A DNA stretch of 64,000 nt from Siderastrea siderea (GCA_964030785.1 OZ034975.1:40864569-40928568), one strand, 5' to 3'. Positions 1 to 12,300 are shown, counted from the stretch's first letter. Notes: generated by a model not told the origin, from the sequence alone. A program made the numbers and translations.

Positions 1-109
1 TTCTCGGTTGATGTGTTCTATTATTGGTCTTTTCTTTTGATCTTGTTTACGAGTTTTTTTCGGTACACCAGGGCGGAACGAACGGCTTTCAAACAACTCA
101 TTCATTTGG

Positions 110-562
110 TTGTGCTCTGCTATTATGGACATCACGGACAGCGAAGAAGAGCTTTTCCTGACCCAAAATAGTTTTTCGCAAGATATACTACAACCCAATT
201 TTAGTTTTGGTTCTATTTTCGACCCAGTAGTAGGCAGTGATGAGCCTGCTCCAAGAAATTCGTGCGCGGAAGAATTAAGCAAAATAGTTTCTGAGGGAAG
301 CTTCAAGGATAAACCGAAAGCGACACACAGGCAAATTTGCATAGTGGACGATGAAGAACTTAAGAAGAGGAAGGGCAGTTCGTACTTGGGCTGAATGGGC
401 GGAGGAGCGAAACGGAATGATAGCAATCGAAGGCGAAAGTGGAGTTACACTTCCCCAAGTCAATCCTGACATTCTCAATGAAAAACATTTGCAGATGAGT
501 TTATTGTTGGAATAAATAAAGCCGGAGGGATTTCAATTTCTCGGGACGAGCAAGGTTAAATT
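110..562 (+). pseudogene. Decayed N-terminal fragment of a possible KIAA1958/Crypton-like recombinase-related gene
   Basis: An open frame of 94 codons starts at 110 with an acidic N terminus (ITDSEEELFLTQNSF) and runs to a stop at 392-394. A +1 shift near 370 continues as RAVRTWAEWAEERN, then PQVNPDIL. A second shift near 495 gives INKAGGISISRDE before a stop. The order 'acidic start, DDEEL, W-x-EW-x-ERN, PxxNPDIL, INKxxG' resembles the N-terminal half of KIAA1958/DUF3504-type proteins, which are common in cnidarian genomes and related to Crypton tyrosine recombinases. The catalytic C-terminal domain is absent. The two frame breaks favour a pseudogene, although an unrecognised small intron could explain the first one. 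The family assignment rests on recollection of the motif pattern only. Confidence 0.35.
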
Positions 563-591
563 GAGTTATTTCTGTAACTCCTTCAAATGAG

Positions 592-669
592 GGATTTATC
601 TGAATAAATCCCTGAAAGGAGGGATTTATACAGATAAATCCCTGAAAGGAGGGATTTATACGGATAAAC
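592..669. repeat. Tandem 30-bp palindromic repeats
   Basis: About two and a half copies of a 30-bp unit (GGGATTTATACAGATAAATCCCTGAAAGGA) stand in tandem. Each unit is itself a hairpin: GGGATTTAT pairs with ATAAATCCC across a 4-base loop. No gene is associated. Confidence 0.8.
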
Positions 670-672
670 CGT

Positions 673-1777
673 TATTCATATTCGGAAATTCAATTCATAA
701 GCCCCGCTCTTCCCTGCTGCATAATCAAGCCCTCCCCGGACTTCTAGTTAGTTAATATTCATCAGGGTTGTTAGTTAAATAAAGGTTGTTGAATAACAAA
801 TGAAAATGTGTCAATCATGAATAACTATTGTTATTTTTCCGTTGTTAAGCCTTGTCAATAGTTCGAATCCATGATCACAATCGCGGAAGAGATTTCGTTT
901 CCGGTTGGCTTACCATCTTATATTTGATTGCAAACGAGATCCGTTTCACTCATTTGCAACATCATTTGCTGACAAACATCGACAGAAAATGTAATTTTTG
1001 ACGAAGGGGGGGGGGGATGCTTGGCAGCGTTTGTTGATGATGGTAGCATGGTTTTGTCCATGTTTCTTTATAAGGTTGGTTTTGTCCATCCTCTCTTTGG
1101 CTCTGCGAGACATCAACACGACACTTGGACTCTCGACCTCTCCAAGACACGTGATGGCGTGATTTGGTGGGGGTGCGTCCTCGTTTAGGGCTTTTAACAG
1201 AGTGCACGGGTATTTTCACGGCATTTTCGCCATCTTGCTATGCCGTAGTGATAAGCTCTAAGAAGAGCGAAACAGCAGTCTACGGCTGCAACCCTGCTCT
1301 GTTGAAGTTCTATTAGTGTCGTGTTGATGTCTTGCAGTAGTCAGATCACCCTTGCTGCTATGTTTGTCATTTGAGTATTTCTTTGGCTGATTAGGTCTGG
1401 TTTACTAGATCCTACTTACACGTACAGCATTTTCGTTTGCGGTCCTTTGCTTATATTGTTCTACTGTTTGTTGATGATGACTAGACTGCTTTGCATCAAT
1501 TTTCTTTTTTCATAAATTTGCAAGTTTCTTTTGCTTTGCTTATCTGTGCAAGTTTATTTCTGCCGAATCGAATATTTTTGCCATATTTTTCTACAAAACT
1601 TTTGCTTTGCGACTAATATAAACGCCGCGGCACTTGACATGGCATTCAGGCTATGTCTATAACGGATAGCTCTTGGGCCGGCACGAAAACCATATCGGAT
1701 AGGGCTTTTGTTCACACTTAAAATGCTGATTTCGGGGCGGTTTCTGTAAAGGAGCAAAGCTGAGCCTCGTCGGTCTT
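673..1777. other. Non-coding stretch, no recognised feature
   Basis: There is no convincing coding frame or repeat family here. A G-homopolymer of about 9-10 bases sits near 1007-1016. Short minus-strand open frames occur but have no recognisable composition or domain. Confidence 0.5.
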
Positions 1778-1786
1778 GAAAACGAT

Positions 1787-2949
1787 TAGCCTGTTCCAGG
1801 CGTTCAGATAGTGGAGCGCGAGCGAAAAATAAAGCGAGCGAAAGAGCGGGAAAAAAACGAGGGGAGACTGGGGGAGAGGACGAGGGAACGCCTGTGAAAT
1901 TTTCTCAAAGGAGGCCGTTCCGGTATACCAAAATCTGGTATACCCTCTGATTGGCCAAATTTGACACCTCCTGTCAACATCAGAGGGTTGTTGACGCAGA
2001 CAAGAAATGCGATATGGCGTGCGCGGGTGGAAGGAAATAGGAGACGTCTGCACGCAGGCTAGTGCGAAGGTCATCCTCCATCGAGTCACGCACGGTTAAA
2101 TATCTGTTTACGGCAAGCACTTAACTATTTAACAAATGTGGATACTTGCAAATGGAATAAAAAGATTGTCTTCAAAGCGTGTTTCTGGGAAGAGGTCTCA
2201 TCGCCATTCTTCCAACAGGATTGGAAATAGGTTGATCTTTCAACTATTTCCAAGGTTAATCAACGCATTGCATGAAACGCTGTTTCTAAGATAATTGTGG
2301 TCACTCCGCTTGTCGTAATCATGAAAGACCAAGTAGAACAGCTTCAAAGCATCGGAATTAGAGCGCTGGCTATCGAAGTAGTCGAAGAAGAAGCAGGAGA
2401 AATGGATCGGCTAGATTATTTATGAAAGTCATGAAAGCCTTCTGTCGAAGGAGTGGAGGAAAGAACAACAACAAACATATCGTAGCCATCGCAATCGATG
2501 AAGACGACGAAGTTCATTCCGTCACAGAGTAAAAGCTTTCTATTCATCAATTTGATAAACCGATGTGTATATAAAGTCGTCTGTGATTCTCGTTACCTTT
2601 CAGGTCCAGTAGTGGAGATGACATTTGCGTTTCCGTACCGCAGAAAATTTTGCAATGTCCATTCGGCATGTCAGATTTCTTAAAGTACTTTTCTCAACGC
2701 TTCAAACTCGGGAGAAACCTATTTCGGTGAGCATAATTACATAACTTTCTTGTTTACTTTGACCTGACCTTGGGTTCATGTTTCTCTGCCGCTGTCGGCG
2801 GTCTAAAGTGGGCGGCATGGGCTTTTTAAAATTAATTTCACAGGCGTTCCCTCGTCCTCTCCCCCAGTCTCCCCTCGTTTTTTTTCCCGCTCTTTCGCTC
2901 GCTTTAGTTTTCGCTCGCGCCCCACTATCTGAACGCCTGGAACAGGCTA
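1787..2949. mobile_element. Mutator-like (9-bp TSD) element with ~110-bp terminal inverted repeats
   Basis: The element begins TAGCCTGTTCCAGGCGTTCA and ends with the reverse complement of the same sequence; the inverted repeats extend about 110 bp (1787-1900 and 2840-2949). It is flanked by the exact 9-bp direct repeat GAAAACGAT at 1778-1786 and 2950-2958, which gives precise boundaries and a length of 1163 bp. A 9-bp target duplication with long terminal repeats is typical of the Mutator (MULE) superfamily. No transposase is present, so the copy is non-autonomous. The interior carries a helicase-like fragment, so it may be a gene-capturing (Pack-MULE-type) element. Related terminal sequence recurs at about 4449-4475 and inside the palindrome at 4477-4742. 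Confidence 0.75.
2140..2700 (+). pseudogene. RecQ-like DNA helicase fragment inside the MULE-like element
   Basis: Pieces in several + frames line up in the order of a RecQ helicase core. GRGLIAILPTG at about 2186-2222 is a degraded motif I. A frame-shifted LIFQLFPRLINALHE follows, then IIVVTPLVVIMKDQVEQL at 2290-2345 matches motif Ia of RecQ proteins. IVAIAIDEDDEVH at about 2480 looks like a broken motif II (DEAH). Stops and frameshifts throughout, and the missing Walker lysine, show it is not functional. All of it lies between the terminal repeats of the 1787-2949 element, so it is either captured host sequence or cargo of an ancestral element. Confidence 0.5.
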
Positions 2950-3293
2950 GAAAACGATCGTCACCTATCGGATAGGTTCCTGTGCCACTCTTTGTGGCAG
3001 TGTGAGTAGTAGCGAGGATTGGAACCCACTGAAACGGAAGTAAATATTAATTAGTGAGGATTGCACCTGAGTGCAAAGATGACGGCCTTACTTTTACACA
3101 GGACATTTCTCTGGATAGGCTTTTCTGAATTTACATTTCTGTATTATGAGTTTAATGGCTTTAAATCATTGGAAAAGACGACGACAAAAATACAGCTATT
3201 ACCAGTTTACTGATACTGAAAGAAACTACGAAGAGAACCAAGAGAAGGAGGTTGTAGCGTGCAAGATTATTTTGGATCAGGTCTGGACGATGC

Positions 3294-3467
3294 AGTGATT
3301 GGTGGGACAACTTTGTTACTGGAAGGGTCGCTGCAGACGAATTGAAAGAAAATTTCCCTATGAATCGCGAGAAGTTTATGAAATTAGCTGAAGAGCTTAG
3401 GCCTAGAATCCATGGACAAGCTACGAAAAATTCTTGGAAGCCGCATATTGAAAATGTACTAAAATAA
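3294..3467 (+). pseudogene. PIF/Harbinger transposase N-terminal fragment
   Basis: A short open frame reads SDWWDNFVTGRVAADELKEN, then FPMNREKFMKLAEELRP, and stops at 3465-3467. The pattern WWDNF...ELKENFRMSRENFxxLxxELRP is characteristic of the region just before the catalytic domain in PIF/Harbinger (DDE_Tnp_4) transposases. The DDE catalytic part does not follow; the sequence after the stop is unrelated. It is a truncated relic. The family call is good, but the exact 5' limit is uncertain; basic residues in another frame at 3170-3290 may belong to the same relic. Confidence 0.6.
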
Positions 3468-3807
3468 ACCGCTGTAGGAGCGTAAATGGTATTTTCAGCA
3501 CCAAACCCTCTTCGGCCAACCGCTCTGGTACGATCTGTTGGACTGTGTGAACGACTTGTTCCAGTTCTGAGCCGTTTCTATTCATACCAGGCCGGAGTAG
3601 TTTTCATGTCGACATGATAACCTGTCCGATATAGTGTAGACACAGCCTCAATTTTCTCATAAGGCAAAAAGCCGGGATCATTTGCTAATAACCTGTGTTT
3701 GAATGTGTAAATCACTGAGAAAGCTAGAAATTCAACAAATGAGATTGTGATGATGATGATGATGATTTATTATTATTTTTTTCTGAATACAAGGCAAGCG
3801 GGGGGTA

Positions 3808-4095
3808 CGGTGGCAGTGGTGTAGTGGTTAGCGCTTTGGACTGAAGTTCGGTGGTTCGAGGTCCAATCCCTCCAAACCGGTTGTTTCCTTAGACAAGAAA
3901 CTTTACCCCACATTGTCTCTCTTCAACCTGCGTATATAAAATGGGTGCCGGCGACATACTGCTGGGGGGTAACCCTGCAATGGACTAGCATCCCATCCAG
4001 GGTGGAGTAGCAATACTTTCAGTTGCTAAATGCTACAGAAACCGTGTTAAGCTCCGGCCGTGGGGGCCCCTTTGGCTCGTGTGCGACTTTACCTA
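3808..4095 (+). mobile_element. tRNA-derived SINE
   Basis: The head contains an RNA polymerase III A box (GTGTAGTGGTTAGCG, about 3819-3833) and a B box (GGTTCGAGGTCCAA, about 3852-3865). The body contains the motif GGACTAGCATCCCATCCAGGG, found in a widespread class of animal SINEs. The anticodon arm is not a proper tRNA fold, so this is a SINE and not a tRNA gene. The exact 3' end and target duplication are not clear. Confidence 0.7.
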
Positions 4096-4476
4096 CCTAC
4101 ATATCGACTTATGGCAATATACCGACACTGTCCTAGGGGAAGAACGGAGCAAGTCGCGGTGCAGGGAATGGGAGGGTGATTGGCTCTTGATATCCAGACA
4201 ACAGATGGTCAGTTTATTAACAACAAAAAGCTTTCTAGGGCTCAAATTCCCCAGGAAGCAGGCCAAATTAAAATGCTTGCTAGCTATACGCTGTTCAACC
4301 TTACAATTTGGTCTGAATGTGTACAACCTTGACGAATCAAGTGGTTTGAAATTTAGCTTCCACCACGTTTGCTCTGATGATATTTCAGTCCAGAATCAGT
4401 AGTGAAGGTTTTCACTTGAAAGACCTCTAATTAACGCCATTGTTTGTAGAGGAATAGCCTGTTCCAGGCGTTCAGT

Positions 4477-4742
4477 GAAATTGCTGAATTTAACAGAGTC
4501 AACTGACCATCAACGGTTACTCGAAAGTAATGGTCTTAACTGTTTTCCTCTATTAGCCTGTTCCAGGGGTTCAGATAGTGGAGTGCGAGCGAAAAAAATA
4601 ACGAGCGAAAGAGCGTCGCTATATTTTTCGCTTGCTCTCCACTGTCTGAACGCCTGAAGCAGGCTAATAGAGGAAAACAGTTAAGACCATTACTTTTAAG
4701 TAGCCGTTGATGGTCAGTTGACTCTGCCAAATTCAGCAATTT
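4477..4742. repeat. Fold-back (long hairpin) element
   Basis: Two arms of about 125 bp are inverted copies around a centre near 4606, with a loop of about 20 bp. The inner half of each arm (TAGCCTGTTCCAGGGGTTCA...) is the terminal sequence of the MULE-like element at 1787-2949. The outer half (GTCAACTGACCATCAACGG...) is also palindromic, so the whole unit folds into one hairpin. Another truncated terminus lies just upstream at about 4449-4475. Confidence 0.75.
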
Positions 4743-4964
4743 TACTACAATTGCAACGGATTCTGAGTCTTCCAGCGCCCATTAAACTTGCTCCTGAGTA
4801 AAAGTAAAGGCAAGTGGATGTGCATTATGTTCTCGGGGCAATTTTTAACACCATTATATTTAAATGTTTGTTTTTATTGTTTAGAGAAACATTATCGACT
4901 GACCATGCCCTGCCGCCACATTTCCAGAGTCTCCTAGCTTATGATATGTCATTTTTCTGTCTAG

Positions 4965-6396
4965 AATCTCGAGCACTGTTTACTTCAACGCCTTGCAACC
5001 CATCGTTTGCGTTGGAAGGGCAGAACATCACTCTTGTGTGGAACTACACTCTTTCTGATCATGTTTACTCTGCCCGGTTTTACAATGTCACCGAAGGCGG
5101 AAGTATGCGAATTGCCATTGCATCTGGAGGAAGCACATTTGTGGAGTCCAATTTCCAAAAACGATTTAGAGCAGACATATCAGACACCCAGGCAAGGCTG
5201 ATCATTCTTAAAGCGCAAACATCGGACCAAGGAAGATACCGTTTTTATCTGTTTTCCTTGTTATTTTTCGAGAGACTGAGACACACGGTGGAGTTAATTG
5301 TACAGTGTAAGTAAAAAAGGGAACAGAAATGGACTTCTTTTTAATGTTTAATTTTGGAAGCTTGAGATCACATTAAATTTTACGAACATTATACCTTTGT
5401 AATTTTACCATCAAAGTTTGCGCGATAATAACAAACTAGTTCTCCTTTTGTTAGCCCCAGCAAAGTTCACTAATGTTAGCGGTGAACAAAAAGTGCATGA
5501 AGGCCTAGACCTGCAGTTGTATTGTGAAGCATCTGGTAAACCAGCACCAAATATCACCTGGACCAGAGTGTTTGACAATGGAAGTGAGAGCAAAGTACTG
5601 CACAGGGAAACCACTTGGAAAATTATGAACATTAACCGAAAGAATGCTGGAACATTCCACTGCACAGCCAATAATGGAGCCGGAAATCCAGCTAGTCATG
5701 CGATTGAAGTGAATGTCTTATGTAAGTCATGTAATTTTAAAAAGGGTAGTTAATTAGAATTATTCTGGGGGGCAGGAGACGGGATTTCATAGGTGTAACG
5801 GCTTACAAACAGACCACAGTTTTAAATAAACCTCGGAAACATGAATCGCCATAGTTGGAAGGTCTTGGAATGTAAACAGATGTACAAGAAGGATTCAGCA
5901 GATTAAGGGAACCTAAGTCATCGAAACGCAACTCTGAATGCTGTTTTCTAACGCTCCTCAAAGTTATAACGGAAACTGAACAGGGTAGCATTGGACAACC
6001 GGGCTTAGTTCGCCGAACTGAATGAAAACAGAGTGCCTGTTACAGGCCTATGGTTCATAAACCACTACTGAAGCAAACATAGGAGCAAAGACGTCCCGCG
6101 TATGATTTAACTTTCGGTAACATTTTCCATTTTTCACCTAGATCCTGCAAAAATTATAAGACGTCCTCAAAATAGCAGCATTGAAGTTGGAGGATTCTCA
6201 GCTTTTTTGTGTGAAGCAGAGGGAAATCCCACTCCAGTTATAACTTGGACACGCGATAAAACGAATGAGATTATTGGTTACGGAAGGACGATAGTTTTCT
6301 GTTCAGCTCAGCTCTTTGATGAAGGATGGTACACCTGTGGTTCAAACAATGAATTAGGTCCTGAAGACAGGGCGAGTGTCTACCTTGAAGTCACAG
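4965..6396 (+). CDS. Receptor A exons for Ig-like domains 1-3
   Basis: Three phase 1-1 exons each encode one Ig-like domain. Exon 4965-5306 is a V-like domain with the buried Trp (ITLVWNYTL) and a DQGRYRF F-strand, but it lacks both canonical disulfide cysteines. Exon 5455-5721 is a regular I-type domain ([19 protein letters not shown] ... GTFHCTANN). Exon 6142-6396 is also regular ([16 protein letters not shown] ... GWYTCGSNN). Several N-x-S/T sites are present. The acceptors end in CTAG, TTAG and CTAG, and the donors are GTAAGT, GTAAGT and GTAAGA. Together they form the ligand-facing ectodomain. Confidence 0.85.
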
Positions 6397-9300
6397 GTAA
6401 GAATGATAATCTGTTGTCAGCCCCCAAACTTTCTGAACTTGTAATCCCTCCCCATGTTTGAATATTGAACTGTTATAAGGGATGCATTGGTTAAGCATAT
6501 CGAACGAAATTAAGACGCTCGAATACAATTGAAGAGTAGCGCATAGTCACTGAAGTCTTTCAAATAGCTCTATTTTAGAGGTGGTTTACTTTGGTAAACG
6601 CTTGCTTTTTAAATATATGTATACGTTGCAACATTTTTTAGCTTTGTTATGTCCTTCTTTTTTCATCTTGTCTCGTCCTTTCCTTGGGTGTCATTTTTAC
6701 CTAAAGAGCAACGACATTGAAGGACAATGTAATGTCGTTAATTATTCATGAGTTCATCTCATGTAAACGTAGCTCACGTGATCAGACAGTGAAATTACAG
6801 AATAAGTTTTACCGTTCATGTTACACTAATGCTTTGTCAAAGAGGAAACCTTTGCTTTCGTCATGTTTCTTCACCATTTCCTGGGATGCAATTTTTCTAC
6901 TCTTGTACTTTCGTACTACGTATGGTTTAAACTAATGAATTTGTAATACTAAATAGTCTTCCGGTGAAGTCAGGCTTGTTTATTCACTTTCAAGGAAGAA
7001 GGAGTGGCACACTGATCAATGCAACCATGAAAATAAGTAACGTGGAATATCATGAAAGTCTTAGGTACCTTGAGGGTGAAAGATCTCAATCCTTGATAGC
7101 AAATGTTAGGAAGGCGGTAAGTGCTACATTCAGCCGTTTTATGAATGTAAAACAAGCAATAAATACACCGTATTCGGAGTTTTTGGTCGATAATAGGCGC
7201 CGATATTTTACGAGTTGTGTACTATTTTTCCGAGACCCACAGTGGCGAAGGAAAAATGCTGGCAATGAGTAAAATGTCCACTCATATTAGTAGTATTGTC
7301 CGCCCAACTGGGCCACTGCGTCCGCATCTATTGGATGACGAAGTCTTTTGGGTAGAAAGAGAAAAAAAGGAAGGTGGGTCAGCCGGGATTCGAACCCGGC
7401 ACCTCTGGATTCCCACTTACGAAACCTACCAGAAGGTTTCGTAAGGGTAGTGAATAGGTTCTAGTCATGCGTTATGACTCGGTACCAGACCCTAAGCCGC
7501 CGCCTATTGTTCTATTGTTTTGATTGACAGCTGTCAGCCGCCATCTTGGTTGACCCTAATCCTAGGGTTATTTGCATATTAAGGTCCGCCATCTTGGATC
7601 CGCCATCTTGGATTTAGCCGCCAGCTCAACCTCGTCCCCAGGGCCTTCTCCTCGTTCAAAATGGCGGTCGGAGAAACCCCTGGGCAAGGCTGCTGAAATA
7701 CTCCAAGAATCGTGGAGTATTTTGTCACGTGACACATGATGAAACGGCTTTTTCGAAGGTTGGCTTCAGCGTCTGGCGGCCCTCTTTGTCTTTTTGCAAT
7801 CTGAAACTGTTATTCAAACGGAACGAATACATTTCAAAGTGTTTACGTGACAAAATTCTAACGAATTTTTGGAGCCCTTTTGGCAGCCTTGGCCAGGGGT
7901 TTCTCCGACCGCCATTTTGAACGAGGAGAAGGCCCTGGGCACGAGGTTGCCGCCATCTTGGATTTGGCCGCCATCTTGGGTTTTCATACTCCTATATATT
8001 CTTTTAACCCTGAGTCTTATATGTTCTAAGTCTTTTTTGATGTCTAAGTGTTTTGAAATAGTTTTTACTAAGAAAAAGGAAGGGGGGTCGTCCGGGATTC
8101 GAACCCGGCACCTCTGGGTTCCCACTTACGGAACGGAGTAGCAGAACGAGGTTTCGATCCTTGGACCTCTGGGTTATGAGCCCAGCACGCTTCCACTGCG
8201 CCACTCTGCATTTCATGAAGGAGGTGAATAAAAAAATAAAATAGAAATTGACCCAACCAGGACTCGAACCTGGAATGTTCTGATCTGGAGTCAGATGCCT
8301 TACCATTAGACCACTGGGCCCATTTGTGGGTAGAGTAAGGGAAATGGTTCTGTCTTTTAGGTCCCAGTTTCCCACGTTTGAGATTGCTTGAACTCAAAAC
8401 AAAACGAGATCTACGAGGTGCCCGCAACGATCTCTAATCAATGAATACCTGATGGTCATCAACCGAACCTGCTCAACCGGGAGATAGAAAATGGGTTACG
8501 TGATGCTATGAATGACACCCTTGACCCCACGTGATAGGTTATTTTCACAATCGAATCCAATCGTCTGACTTCCAACTACCAAGGATGGGGATTGCAACGT
8601 TTGGGGGAGTCGAACCCACTACTTTTGGTTTTGAAATTTGTTACCTTAACCACTGAGCTGTTCACCCAAGTGGCAAAAAACTAAGGATAATAAGTGAAAG
8701 TCTTTCCTACCCACCCCTAGTTGCTATGGAGGCAATGAACCAATCATGATTTAGCTTTACTAATATTTTATTTACATGACTGTCAAACATCTAGACGAGG
8801 TGTGTAATACTGAGCTGAAAAGATTCATTCTCCATCCATTGATCAACAGATACAATTATTATCTACTCATTTTGAACTGTTGCTTGAGAACCCTTTTGTT
8901 TTTGGTGTGGACATGTCCGGGCAAAACCTATCTAGGGTGCCTCTTAAACGAGTAATATCTAGTGGTTGTGCGAAAGTGCTCCTCATGATCCTTGATCTTT
9001 TTCCTCAGATCCCATGTTATCTATCTTAGCCTGACTCTCATCGGGTTTATTTGTGACAGACTCCACTTTTTCTGTTGAGACAGTAGACATGACCGGTGTG
9101 ATTGTCGCTTGTTTCCAACAGCTTGCTTTGTCGTGGCGGTCATTATTGTATTTACGACTAAAGGGTCTTTGGCAATATTGACAAAGATGGGACATCCTAA
9201 CCCCTGTGTTTCAGTTGCTCTTCTACTCGGAATGAGTACTAAATGCTTGACATCAGTTTATATAGGTAACCAGGCTAATTGACAAATGGTTCACCATATG

Positions 9301-12300
9301 CTCCAAAAGAGTAACGTCAACAGACAAGTTGTTATGACGTCATCATGTGGTGAGCATTACTTTTGTTGAGCCACTCTTTCTGTCAATCCTCTGTAGTTAG
9401 CTCAGGGTAGCTTCGAGTAGCTCAAACCAACTTGATTCAGTTTCATACCAACCTTCTTTCTCATCCAACCTTCTTTCCCTCCTCCTCATTTCCTCCTCAT
9501 TTTACTCCTTCTCATCCCTCCTCCTCATTCCCTCCTCCTCAAACTAACCATTTAGGAACATACAACTTAACTATCCACCCGAGTGGTGAAATGGGTAGGG
9601 TCATTCTACTCGAGGAAAAGGTTTACTATGGAAACCTTACTCAAAAACTTTTGTTCAACCACTCTCTCTATAGCTAACTCTCTCTCTCTCTCTATAGGTA
9701 ACTCAAGGTAGCTTCGAGACAAGACAATAATTGTGACAAAATCAACTTTGGAGAGTTTACATGACAATTTTATTTGCATTCGTTGCAATACAATTGAACA
9801 AATTGGTCTCATAACCAACTTTGTTTGCTTTCCACCTCTTCCGTAGGTTCCCCTACGTCTTCATTCTCTTCAGTGGCTTCGCTGTCTTCGTCATTCACCT
9901 CCATGGTTTCATCTTCATGCTCTTCTTCATCAGTACTTTCTTCTTCAGGGACTGGTCGGGGCTTAAAAATTCTGTTTAATAAAAATTTTCTCCGATCCAC
10001 AGCAGCTTCTGCAGCTTCCTCGTAGTCCATTTCATCCTCCTCATTCATAAACCTCTTTAAGGTTTTCATCACTTCTTCATGTATAGGATCCTTTTTCATT
10101 TGTCGAGACCATTTCAAATATTGTAGGTAGAGTCTCCTTAATTTTGCTCTGAAAAACGGTAACAAATCGTTGAAGGCCTTAGCTTGAGCCACTACTTCGG
10201 AGGCCCCCTGTTTCATTAACAGCTCCACCTGTGTGGCGTAGCGCTTACTAAGAGCTAGTTTTGCTTTTTCACGGAGATCTTCCCATGGATCATCGATTTC
10301 ATCTTCCACTTCACTACCGCTTTCGATTCCCCTGTCAACCGTTTCATTATCTTTATCATCATTTGAAAAGATGTCAGTCAATTCATTTTCTGGGGAGATA
10401 GTGGTCATGGTTGTGTTTTCTTTTGGTTGGTAAGCTAAACGACAACCCTGCTTCTTGTGACGGTTTCTATTGTAGCTCCGTTTGAATGATTTTAGACAAT
10501 ACTGACAACTGTAGGCCATACAAGAGTTCCTACTGGTTTAATGGTCATTTACTCAATGCGAGCATCAAACGTTTGACACTCATTTATATAGAGTAAGTTA
10601 CTATACAAGATCCTATGATGTGAGATGGGTAATATTTAGGACTCCTCCTCATTTGTGCTCATTTTTGTGCTCATCGTGCTCATTTTTGTGCTCATTTGTG
10701 CTCATTTGTGCTCATCGTGCTCATTTTTGTGCTCATTTGTGCTCATCGTGCTCATTTTTGTGCTCATTTGTGCTCATCGTGCTCATTTTTGTGCTCATTT
10801 GTGCTCATCATGCTCATTTGTGCTCATCATGCTCATTTTTGTGCTCATTTGTGCTCATCGTACTCATTTTTGTGCTCATTTGTGCTCGTTTTTGTGCTCA
10901 TTTTTGTGCTCACTTGTGTTCATTTGTGCTCATCGTGCTCATTTTTGTGCTCATTTGTGCTCATCGTGCTCATTTTTGTGCTCATTTGTGCTCATCATGC
11001 TCATTTTTGTGCTCGTTTGTGCTCATTTGTGCTCATCGTGCTCATTTTTGTGCTCATTTGTGCTCATCATGCTCATTTTTGTGCTCATTTGTACTCATTT
11101 GTGCTCATCGTGCTCATTTTTGTGCTCATTTGTGCTCATTTTTGGTGTTACGCATTTTGACGTTAAACATTTTGGTGTTACACATTTTATGTATTACGCC
11201 TTTTGGCGTTACGCATTTTGGCGTTATGCATTTTGGCGTTACGTCACTGCTCCTCCAGTACGCTTCCACTGCACCACTCTGCATGTCATACAGATATATT
11301 TTTTAATTTTTTCTATGAGTTTACCATGAATTGGGGGTGTAGCTCAGTGGTAGAGCATCCGCTTTGCAAGCAGAGGGTCCGGGGTTCGAAACCCTGCACT
11401 TCCATTCTTTAGATTAAGTGTTGTGTCTATATTTTTAATTTTTTCTATGAGTTTACCATGAATGGATATCAATATCTTCAGCCTTGAGTCTGCAGGTGTA
11501 GACAAGTTGGCGTGAGGACGCTATATGAAGAAATGATCTATTGTGACGTCATAGGGCAAGTCTGGGCAAGATGGGTTAAAACAAAGGGATGACGTCAACG
11601 GGCAAGTGTAAACATGTTAGCGTGGGGACGCCAACTTGTCTACACTTGCAGACTCAAGGCTGAAGATATTGATATCCATTCATGGTAAACTCATAGAAAA
11701 AAATTAAAAATATACACACAACACTTAATCTAAAAAATGGAAGTGCAGGGTTTCGAACCCCAGACCCTCCACTTGCAAAGCGCATGCTCTACCACTGAGC
11801 TACACCCCCAATTCATGGTAAACTCATAGAAAAAATTAAAAAATATATCTGTATGACATGCAGAGTGGTGCAGTGGAAGCGTACTGGAGGAGCAGTGACG
11901 TAACGCCAAAATGCATAACGCCAAAATGCGTAACGCCAAAAGGCGTCATACATAAAACGTGTAACACCAAAATGTTTAACGTCAAAATGCGTAACACCAA
12001 AAATGAGCACAAATGAGCACAAAAAATGAGCACAAATGAGCAGAAATGAGCAGAAATGAGCAGAAATGAGCACAAATGAGCACAAAAATGAGCACGATGA
12101 GCACAAATGAGTACAAATGAGCACAAAAATGAGCATGATGAGCACAAAAATGAGCACAAAAATGAGCATGATGAGCACAAATGAGCACAAATGAGCACAA
12201 AAATGAGCACAAAAACGAGCACAAATGAGCACAAAAATGAGCACGATGAGCACAAATGAGCACAAATGAGCACAAAAATGAGCATGATGAGCACAAATGA

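Noticed and set aside
3819..3866. Possible tRNA gene
   Set aside because: Pol III boxes are present but the anticodon and acceptor stems do not pair, and a SINE body follows.
11203..11939. 69-residue mirrored open frames ([16 protein letters not shown])
   Set aside because: They run through the GCGTTACGCATTTTG repeats and into the tRNA-Ala genes, so they are not proteins.
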